From the NCBI GenBank assembly GCA_948144175.1, contig CANXME010000227.1, positions 1 through 64,000 of the forward strand: 64,000 nucleotides of DNA, written 5' to 3'. Both the position numbers and the translations under genes were made by a program. Below are positions 56,201-64,000 of this stretch, one piece after another; position 1 is the first letter of the stretch; each line of letters opens with the position of its first letter. This DNA is from Closterium sp. NIES-65 (lineage: Eukaryota; Streptophyta; Zygnematophyceae; Desmidiales; Closteriaceae). The notes under the pieces were generated by a model. It ran no database searches, was not told the DNA's origin, and saw only the letters and a list, made by a program, of their open reading frames with translations.

Positions 56201-59143
56201 GACCCCCTCCCCCCTCAGGTTCCTGCCCCCTCAGGTGTGTCCCAGGTAGACGCCGCTGACCCGGTCGAGGTTACTGGTGACTCTGGTGCTGCTGCGGGTG
56301 CTGAGCCTGGGGGTGCTGACTCTGGGGGTGCTGTGCGCGGGGGTGCTGAGCCTGGGGGTGCTACTGCTGGGGGTGCTGGGCCTGAGGGTGCTACTGCGGA
56401 GGGTGCGGAGCCTGGGGGTGCTGAGCCGGGGGGTGCTGTGCCTGGAGGTGCTGGGTCTGGGGGTGCTGGGTCGGGAGCTGCTGAGCCTGGGGGTGCTGAG
56501 CTGAGAGCTGCTGAGCCTGGGGGTGCTGAGCTGAGAGCTGCTGAGCCTGGGGGTGCTGCGTCTGGAGCTGCTGAGCCTGGGGTTTCTCCTGCTGCTGCGT
56601 CTCGCCGGGAGCCCCTCTCTCCACAGGAGCTGCGCGAGTGGTTCGCTCGCCGCTGGAGGCGTGCTGCTGAGTCTGGAGGTGCTGCTGAAGCTGGAGCTGG
56701 AGCTTCTTCGACCGTCGAGGGTGCGGGTGCTGCCGGTCCTGGAGCTGCTGGACCTACTGGTCCTCCTGGAGCTGGAGCTGCTGAGGGCGTTGGTGCTGAG
56801 CCTACTGCTGTTGGTCCTGCCGCTGGAGGTGTGGGTGGCACTGGTGCTGTCGCTGAGAGTGCTGGTGCTGTCCCTGCTGAGTCTGGAGCTGCCGCGCGGC
56901 CTCGGCCGTACTTTGTTCCGCTCCTGCAGCAGGTTCTTGGTCTTTCTCCTCCAGTAGAGGGTCCACCGCCTGTCCAGTCGCAGTCCCTGCTGGAGCCTTC
57001 CTCTCCACTGCCTGCTCTCTCTCCTTACACTGGTCCTACTGGAGGTCTTGCTGAGCGTCGTGAGCCTGCGTCTCGTCCCGCGTCGCCTGTTCGTGCTGCT
57101 CGCGCTAGTGGTCGCAGTTCGCGTCAGCGTCCTCCTCCTGTCCCTGGCACGCACCGGATGTCTTTGCGTCCGTCCACTGCTCCTCTGCGTGCCCCTTTGC
57201 CTTCTCCTCCTGAGTCTTCTCTTCCTGCGCTTGCCGACCCGGAGTCGGACTCTCTTCGTGCTGCCAGTCCTACTGTCACGCGTCTGCTTGCTACTGTCGT
57301 CACTGACCCCTCTTTTGAGTCCACTGCTGCGTCTGCTCTAGTCGCTGAGCTCGTCGACTTTGCTGCTCGCTGTCGCCTCGACTACGCTGCTAGTCTTGTT
57401 GCTGAGTCTGCGTCTGTCTGTCCTCCGTCCGTCGGGGGTGAGTGTGCTCTTGGCACGGACGTCCTAGAGGAGAGGCAGGAGGAGTTACAGTGTCTAGCGG
57501 CTGCTTCACCTCATCTCGCGTCTGTACTGCTTGCCCCTGAGGGAGACCCGGATGCACTAGACATCCCGACTCCGCGTTCTTACGCGGAGGCCGTAGAGGG
57601 TCCCTACTCCTCTCAGTGGCAGGCAGCTATGGATGCAGAGATGGCTTCCTGGAAGTCCACAGGCACCTACGTTGACGCGGTTCCCCCTCCTGGGGCGAAC
57701 ATCGTCAGTGGCATGTGGATCTTCAGGGTGAAGCGGCCGCCGGGCTCTCCACCTGTCTTCAAGGCACGGTACGTCGCTCGTGGCTTCAGTCAGCGGCAGG
57801 GAGTTGACTACTTTCAGACCTTCTCTCCCACCCCGAAGATGACTACTCTTCGGGTGCTGCTGCACATAGCCGCTCAGCGCGACTACGAGCTTCACTCTCT
57901 CGACTTCAGCACTGCGTTCTTGCAGGGTAGCCTGCACGAGGAGATCTGGCTTCGCCGTCCACCTGGCTTCACTGGGACTTTCCCTCCTGGCACCCAGTGG
58001 AGCCTCCGACGGCCAGTCTACGGTCTCCGCCAGGCACCGCGTGAGTGGCACGACACACTGAGGACTACGCTTGCGGCCCTTGGGTTTGCTCCTTCTACTG
58101 CTGACCCGTCGCTGTTTCTTCGCACCGACACTTCCCTGCCGCCGTTCTACATCCTCGTGTACGTCGACGACTTGGTCTTTGCCACAGCGGACACTGCTGG
58201 ACTCGCCTACGTGGAGTCCGAGCTGCTGAAGAGACACACGTGCACAGACCTGGGTGAACTGCGCAGCTACCTTGGCTTGCAGATCACTCGGGACAGAGCA
58301 CGCCGCACCATTACCTTGACTCAGTCACACATGGTGCAGCAGGTCCTTCAGCGCTTCGGCTTCACGTACTCCTCGCCTCAGGCCACTCCTCTGCCTACTC
58401 GCCACTCACTCTCAGCTCTGCCTTCGGATGAGTCCGTAGAGTCGAGTGGTCCGTATGCAGAGCTTGTTGGCTGCCTCATGTACCTGATGACCTGCACACG
58501 ACCTGACCTTGCATACCCTCTGAGCATTCTTGCACGCTATGTTGCTCCTGGGAGACACAGACCAGAGCACATGGCTGCAGCGAAGAGGGTATTGCGCTAC
58601 CTGTGCAGTACGTCGGGCATGGGGCTAGTGCTTGGAGGGCGGAGTCCAGTGGTCCTTACCGGCCACGCGGACGCTTCTTGGGCTGACGACCAGGCTACGC
58701 AGCGGTCGTCACAAGGTTACACCTTCAGCCTTGGTTCCGGCTCTGTCTCGTGGCGGTCTACTCGCTCGTCTTCGGTTCTCGGCTCCAGTTGTGAGGCTGA
58801 GATCTACGCCGGGGCCATGGCTGCACAGGAGCTTCGCTGGCTCACCTACCTGCTGACTGACCTTGGAGAGCCGCCTCGTTCTCCTCCAGTGCTGTACGTA
58901 GACAACAAGGCCATGCTGGCCTTGTGTCGAGGGCAGCGCTTGGAGCACAGAACGAAGCACATTGCTCTCCGCTACTTCCTTGCTCGTGAGCTGCAGCAGC
59001 GTGGTCAGTTGCGACTTGCGTACGTGGCCTATGAGGCCAACACTGCTGATGTGTTCACCAAGGCACTCGCGCCTTGTGACCATCAGCGCTTTTGCACCCG
59101 GCTGGGTCTTGTGCCTGTCTTGCCTCACTTGCTCTCCTCTTGA
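53210..59143 (+). pseudogene. gag-pol region of Copia-E (fossil, about one break)
   Basis: Gag begins at MATPSVLAFDAEG (53210). In order there follow gag, a Gly-rich linker (about 54010-54240), the Cys/His finger near 54380-54451, LDSGAS protease (about 54768), pre-integrase HHRLGHP, integrase DVWGP (about 55440) / SDRGGDF / NGIAERR, the Gly-Ala-Glu-Pro block (about 56300-56580), reverse transcriptase with YVDDL (about 58159) and RNase H with HADASWADD (about 58664). The sequence is nearly identical to Copia-C. It shows the gag region without the nested element and so serves as the empty-site reference for Copia-D. Confidence 0.92.
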
Positions 59144-59354
59144 CTTTACTTGTACTGTGACATATATATACCTGCTCTTGCATGTCTAGTTTTATATATA
59201 TATGTCTGTACTCCTGCATGTGAACTGGCCTCTGGCCCTGCTCTTGTGCTCGGACTGTGTGGTGACTTTGTGATCCACCCTGAGCTTGCTCTGCTTTGCT
59301 TTACTTGACTGGTCTTGTGACCCCTTGTTCTCCCCCACTTTGCCTATGGGGGTG
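59144..59354 (+). other. 3' UTR and polypurine tract of Copia-E
   Basis: It matches 50516-50726 almost base for base, with the same TATATA runs and GGGGTG tract. Confidence 0.8.
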
Positions 59355-59483
59355 TGTCAGATTTATATGACATATTTGCTGTAGGCTATAGTGGGGTAGC
59401 ACATATGGGGTACAGGGTTTCTAGGGTTGTATTTGTACCCAATCTTTCCTTAGTCATTCTCATTCCTGTTCATTCTTTCCACA
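59355..59483 (+). repeat. 3' LTR of Copia-E (129 bp)
   Basis: Differs from the Copia-C 3' LTR by one base near its end. It is followed by ACTAA and the same satellite monomer as at 50856. Confidence 0.95.
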
Positions 59484-62400
59484 ACTAACGCACATGTGTA
59501 GAGAAAATAGTGCATCGGCCAGTCTGGCCGGCATTTTGCACTTATAGTGCAAGTAGGGCCATGGAGAACGGAAACGCTCATTTCTCAAAAAGTAAAGGGA
59601 ATCTAGCGATCTCACTTAATCAGAAGGTGGGAAATATATAAATCTAGTGAGCTAATAAGGTTCGGAAGGAATCTAATGCATATGTATATGGAAAGTGGTG
59701 CATTGGCCAGGTCGGTCAGTATGGAAACTTAGAGTGCAAATGTCTGGGAGAACGGAACCGCTCAAATCTCGCATAGTACACGGAATCTAGTGGTCTCACT
59801 CAAATAGAAGGTAGGAAATAAATTCATCTAGTGAACGTAAAGGTTTGAAAGGTAACTAACGCATATGTGTAGAGAAAATGGTGCATCGGCCAGTCTGGCC
59901 GGCATTTCGCACTTATAGTGCAAGTAGGGCCAAGGAGAACGGAAACGCTCATTTCTCAAAAAGTAGAGGAAATCTAGCGGTCTCACTCGATCAAAAGGTG
60001 GGAAATATATAAATCTAGTGAGCTAATAAGGTTCGGAAGGAATCTAATGCATATGTATATGGAAAGTGGTGCATTGGCCAGGTCGGTCAGTATGGCAACT
60101 TAGAGGGCAAATGCCTGGGAGAACGGAACCGCTCAGATCTCGCATAATACACGGAATCTAGTGGTCTCACTCAAATATAAGGTAGGAAATATATTCATCT
60201 AGTGAACGTAAGCGTTTGAAAGGTAACAAATGCACATGTATAGAGAAAATGGTGCATCCGCCAGTCTGGCCGGCATTTCGCACTCATAGTGCAGGTGGGG
60301 CCAGGGAGAACGGAAACGCTCGTTTCTCAAAAAGTAGAGGGAATCTAAGGGTCTCACTCGATCAGAAGGTGGGAAATATATAAATCTAGTCAGCTAAAAA
60401 GGTTTGAAATGTATTCAACGCACATGTATAGAGAAAATGGTGCATTGGCCAGGTCGGTCAGTATCGGAACTTAAAATGCAAATGCCAGGGAGAACAGAAG
60501 CGCTCAGATCTCGCATAGTACACGGAATCAAGTGGTCTCACTCAAATAGAAAGTAGGAAATATATTCACCTAGTGAACGTAAGGGTTTGAAAGGTAATTA
60601 ACGCACATGTGTAGAGAAAATTGTGCATCGGCCAGTCTGGCCGCCATTTCGCACTTATAGTGCAACTAGGGCCAAGGAGAACGGAAACGCTCATTTCTCA
60701 AAAAAGTAGAGGGAATCTAGCGGTCTCACTCGGTCAGAAGGTGGGAAATATATGAATCTACTGAGCTAATAAGGTTCGAAAGGAATCTAATGCATATGTA
60801 TATGGAAAATGGTGCATTGGCCAGGTCGTTCAGTATGGAAACTTAGAGTGCAAATGCCAGGGAGAACGGAAGCGCTCAGATCTCGCATAGTACACGAAAT
60901 CTAGTGGTCTCACTCAAATAGAAGGTAGGAAATAAATTCATCTCGTGAACGTAAGGGTTTGAAATGTAACTAACGCACATATGTAGAGAAAATTGTGCAT
61001 CGGCCAGCCTGGCCGGCATTTCGCACTTATAGTGCAAGTAGGGCCAAGGAGAACGGAAACGCTCATTTCTCAAAAAGTAAAGGGAATCTAGCGGTCTGAC
61101 TCGATCAGAAGGTGGGAAATATATAAATCTAGTGAGCTAATAAGGTTCGAAAGGAATCTAATGCATATGTATATGGAAAATGGTGCATTGGCTAGGTCTG
61201 TCAGTATGGGAACTTAGAGTGCAAAAGCCAGGGAGAACGGAAGCGCTCAGATCTGGCATAGTACACGGAATCTAGTGGTCTCATTCAAATAGAAGGTAGG
61301 AAATAAATTCATCTAGTGAACGTAAGGGTTTGAAAGGTAACTAACGCACATGTGTAGAGAAATGGTGCATCGGTCAGTCTGGCCGGCATTTCGCACTCAT
61401 AGTGCAAGTAGGGCCAAGGAGAACGGAAACGCTCATTTCTCAAAAAGTAAAGGGAATATAGCGGTCTCACTTGATCAGAAGGTGGGAAATATATAAATCT
61501 AGTGAGCTAATAAGGTTCGAAAGGAATCTAATGCATATGTATGTGGAAAATGGTACATTGGCCAGGTCGGTCAGTATGGGAACTTAGAGTGCAAATGCCA
61601 GGGAGAACGGAAGCGCTCAGATCTCGCATAGTACACGGAATCTAGTGGTCTCACTCAAATAGAAGGTAGGAAATAAATTCATCTAGTGAACGTAATAGTG
61701 TGAAAGGTAACTAACGCACATGTGTAGAGAAAATGGTGCATCGGCCAGTCTGGCCGGCATTTCGCACTTATAGTGCAAGTAGGGCCAAGGAGAACGGAAA
61801 CGCTCATTTCTCAAAAAGTAAAGGGAATCTAGCCGTCTCACTCGATTAGAAGGTGGGAAATATATAAATCTAGTGAGCTAATAAGGTTCAGAAGGAATCT
61901 AATGCATATGTATATGGAAAGTGGTGCATTAGCCAGGTCGGTCAGTATGGGAACTTAGAGTGCAAATGCCTGGGAGAACGGAACCGCTCAGATCTCGCAT
62001 AATACACAGAATCTAGTGGTCTCACTCAAATATAAGGTAGGAAATATGTTTATCTAGTGAACATAAGGGTTTGAAAGGTAACTAACGCACATGTGTAGAG
62101 AAAATGGTGCATCGGCCAATCTGGCCGGCATTTCGCACTCATAGTGCAGGTGGGGCCAAGGAGAACGGAAACGCTCATTTCTCAAAAAGTAAGGGAATCT
62201 AGCGGTCTCACTCGATCAAAAGGTGGGAAATATATAAATCTAGTGAGCTAATAAGGTTCGAAAGGAATCTAATGCATATGTATATGGAAAATGGTGCATT
62301 GGCCAGGTCGGTCAGTATGGGAACTTAGAGTGCAAATGCCAGGGAGAACGGAAGCGCTCAGATCTCGCATAGTTCACGGAATCTAGTGGTCTCACTCAAA

Positions 62401-63392
62401 AAGAAGGTAGGAAATAAATTCATCTAGTGAATGTAAGGGTTTGAAAGGTAACTAACGCACATGTGTAGAGAAAATGGTGCATCGGCCAGTCTGGCCGGCA
62501 TTTCGCACTTATAGTGCAAGTAGGGCCAAGGAGAACGGAAACGCTCATTTCTCAAAAAGTAATAGGAATCTAGTGGTCTCACTCAATCAAAAGGTGGGAA
62601 ATATATAAATCTAGTGAGCAAATAAGGTTTGGAAGGAATCTAATGCATATGTATATGGAAAGTGGTGCATTGGCCAGGTCGGTCAGTATGGGAACTTAGA
62701 GTGCAAATGCCTGGGAGAACGGAAGCGCTCAGATCTCGCATAATACACGGAATCTAGTGGTCTCACTCAAACATAAGGTAGGAAATATATTCATCTAGTC
62801 AACGTAAGGGTTTGGAAGGTAACTAACGCACATGTGTAGAGAAAATGGTGCATCGGCCAGTCTGGCCGGCATTTCGCACTCGTAGTGCAAGTGGGGCCAG
62901 GGAGAACGGAAACGCTCGTTTCTCAAAAAGTAGAGGGAATCTAACGGTCTCACTCGATCAGAAGGTGGGAAATATATAAATCTAGTCAGCTAAAAAGGTT
63001 TGAAATGTATTCAACGCACATGTATAGATAAAATGGTGCATTGGCCAGGTCGGTCAGTATCGGAACTTAGAGTGCAAATGCCAGGGAGAACAGAAGCGCT
63101 CAGATCTCGCATAGCATACGGAATCAAGTGGTCTCACTCAAATAGAAAGTAGGAAATATATTCATCTAGTGAACGTAAGGGTTTGAAAGGTAACTAACGC
63201 ACATGTGTAGAGAAAATTGTGCATCGGCCAGTCTGGCCGGCATTTCGCACTTATAGTGCAAGTAGGGCCAAGGAGAACGGAAACGATCATTTCTCAAAAA
63301 GTAAGGGGAATCTAGCGGTCTCACTCGATCAGAAGGTGGGAAATATATAAATCTAGTGAGCAAAAAAGGTTCAAAAGGAATCTAATGCATAT
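59484..63392. repeat. Satellite B (right block)
   Basis: About 10.5 dimers of 371 bp. The part up to about 61310 is the duplicate of 50856-52682; the part after it is unduplicated array. The array stops at 63392 (CTAATGCATAT) where the TRIM-like element begins. No gene is seen. Confidence 0.95.
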
Positions 63393-63531
63393 TGTCAGAG
63401 GTCCACTGGTGATCCCCGATCGATCCTAGGGAAGGGTTACAGGCACGTTTGCCTGGGGGGTTATGGGCGCACTGACCCGCTAGTGAAACAAGCCCTTTTA
63501 TCCCAATGGTCTAGTGGTTGGGATTCTGACA
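63393..63531 (+). repeat. 5' LTR of the TRIM-like element (139 bp)
   Basis: It begins TGTCAG and ends CTGACA, next to a canonical primer binding site. The first 100 bp match 63601-63700. Confidence 0.8.
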
Positions 63532-63564
63532 TGGTATCAGAGCGAAGGTTTCGGGTTCGAATCC
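63507..63564 (+). promoter_or_regulatory. tRNA-like RNA polymerase III promoter core across the LTR and primer binding site
   Basis: TGGTCTAGTGG (63507-63517) fits the A box and GGTTCGAATCC (63554-63564) fits the B box, at tRNA-like spacing. Between them TCTGA (63525-63529) and TCAGA (63537-63541) form a 5-bp stem with a 7-nt loop like an anticodon arm, spanning the LTR end. I find no acceptor stem pairing and the base at loop position 33 is not T, so this is tRNA-like and not a working tRNA gene. Confidence 0.55.
63532..63548 (+). other. Primer binding site of the TRIM-like element
   Basis: TGGTATCAGAGC matches the usual plant initiator tRNA-Met site exactly, unlike the changed sites of the copia elements here. 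Confidence 0.8.
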
Positions 63565-63600
63565 CGTTGTATGCATTTCGGGCATCCCAGTGCGGGGGGG

Positions 63601-63700
63601 TGTCAGAGGTCCACTGGTGATCCCCGATCGATCCTAGGGAAGGGTTACAGGCACGTTTGCCTAGGGGGTTAAGGGCGCACTGACCCGCTAGTGAAACAAG
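63601..63700 (+). repeat. Partial 3' LTR of the TRIM-like element
   Basis: A 100-bp direct repeat of 63393-63492, preceded by the G-run CAGTGCGGGGGGG that would serve as polypurine tract. It stops where the Copia-F LTR begins. Confidence 0.85.
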
Positions 63701-63837
63701 TGTGATAATAGGAAAACAGGAATGAATGAACTATGAATGAAAGCAGTACAAATATGAAACCCTAACTGGGTTGTACCCCCTATGGGATACCCCACTACAG
63801 CCTACACAGCAGTATAAGCTATAGATATGTTCTGACA
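63701..63837 (-). repeat. 3' LTR of Copia-F (137 bp)
   Basis: It begins TGTGATAATAGG and ends TTCTGACA on the plus strand, followed by CACCCCCATAG, the complement of the polypurine tract shared by the family. Confidence 0.85.
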
Positions 63838-64000
63838 CACCCCCATAGGCAAAGTGGGGGAGAACAAGGGGTCACAAGACCAGTCAAGCAAGACAAAGCA
63901 AAGCTCAGGGTGGATCACAAAGTCACCACACAGTCCGAGCACAAGAGCAAGGCCAAAGGCCAGTTCACAAGCAAGAGTACAGACATATATATAAAGCTAG
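63701..64000 (-). mobile_element. Copia-F: 3' end of a Ty1/copia element, cut by the window edge
   Basis: On the minus strand the end of an element shows: a 3' UTR (63838-64000) closely like those of B and D, the G-rich tract, and a 137-bp LTR (63701-63837). Its LTR resembles that of Copia-A most (both hold ACAGGAATGAATGAACTA). Gag-pol lies to the right, outside the window. The five bases before it (ACAAG, 63696-63700) are the expected target duplication; the partner copy is not visible. Confidence 0.85.

Larger units (their letters stand above)
52683..59483 (+). mobile_element. Copia-E: 5'-truncated second copy of Copia-C
   Basis: It lacks the 5' LTR and primer binding site because the duplicated block begins in the leader. 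It keeps leader repeats, gag-pol, 3' UTR, polypurine tract and 3' LTR, and the same ACTAA flank (59484-59488) as Copia-C. So it arose by DNA duplication and not by its own integration. The gag-pol is close to fully open, with about one break. With no 5' LTR it cannot be a complete element. Confidence 0.93.
52683..61310. repeat. Segmental tandem duplication, copy 2
   Basis: It starts abruptly within Copia-C leader sequence and ends in satellite B at the point matching 52682. Copy 2 has no nested Copia-D, carries one extra 30-bp unit in the Gly-rich coding repeat, and has a 17-bp stretch (52694-52710) near the junction that is absent from copy 1. Confidence 0.9.
63393..63700 (+). mobile_element. 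TRIM/SMART-like non-coding mini-LTR element, cut by Copia-F
   Basis: A 139-bp 5' LTR (TGTCAGAGGTCC...ATTCTGACA), the primer binding site TGGTATCAGAGCGAAGG directly after it, an internal stretch of only 69 bp ending in a G-run, and then the start of a 3' LTR. This is the plan of terminal-repeat retroelements in miniature: no coding capacity, total about 350 bp. The first 100 bp of the two LTRs differ at two positions. The 3' LTR is interrupted at 63700 by Copia-F, and its remainder should lie past the window. The element would depend on proteins from other elements. Confidence 0.82.

Noticed and set aside
52683-59483. Copia-E as an independent retroelement insertion
   Set aside because: It has no 5' LTR, and its 3' flank and target sequence are the same as those of Copia-C, so DNA duplication explains it better.
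63500-63580. A functional tRNA gene
   Set aside because: A and B boxes are present, but no acceptor stem can be paired, the anticodon-like loop lacks the usual T at position 33, and the segment straddles an LTR and a primer binding site.

Overview
This 64 kb window is nuclear heterochromatin from a eukaryote and shows no recognisable host gene, rRNA or intact tRNA. It is built from two unrelated satellite families and a set of Ty1/copia-type LTR retroelements inserted in them and in one another. The lineage looks like streptophyte (a plant or charophyte alga). The copia pol is the plant-type RVT_2 kind, the primer binding sites resemble the 3' end of initiator tRNA-Met, and a small TRIM/SMART-like element is present. 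A charophyte such as a zygnematophyte is a guess from memory of similar GC-rich polyproteins, not something shown here. The pure tandem arrays suggest a centromeric or pericentromeric position.

Layout, left to right. 1-677: 5' end of a minus-strand copia element (Copia-A) that continues off the window. 678-14455 and 21641-24097: satellite A, a 31-bp monomer ordered into higher-order repeats and larger duplications, split by Copia-B (14456-21640, minus strand, target duplication TAACG). 24098-36043, 50856-52682 and 59484-63392: satellite B, a 371-bp dimer of two diverged monomers of about 185 bp. Copia-C (36044-50855, plus strand, target duplication ACTAA) lies in satellite B and carries a younger minus-strand element, Copia-D (37442-44916, target duplication TCCTC), inside its gag region. 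Copia-E (52683-59483) is not an independent insertion. It is the 5'-truncated second copy of Copia-C and shares the same 3' flank, because Copia-C and about 1.8 kb of neighbouring satellite were duplicated in tandem. 63393-63700: a TRIM-like non-coding mini-LTR element with a tRNA-like promoter core, cut by Copia-F (63701 to beyond the window end, minus strand).

All copia copies share one plan: LTRs of about 130 bp, a primer binding site, small hairpins with T-runs, a GGGCCCACC motif, a GC-rich minisatellite leader, then one gag-pol reading unit ordered gag, Gly/Gln-rich linker, Cys/His finger, protease, integrase, Gly-Ala-Glu-Pro minisatellite, reverse transcriptase and RNase H, then a 3' UTR and a polypurine tract. 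All coding copies look broken to some degree: about one break each in B, C and E, and several in D. The order of events can be read from the sequence: satellite B array, Copia-C insertion, tandem duplication, then Copia-D insertion into one copy only. LTR pairs differ at 4 of 130 sites (B), 1 of 129 (C) and 0 of 130 (D).
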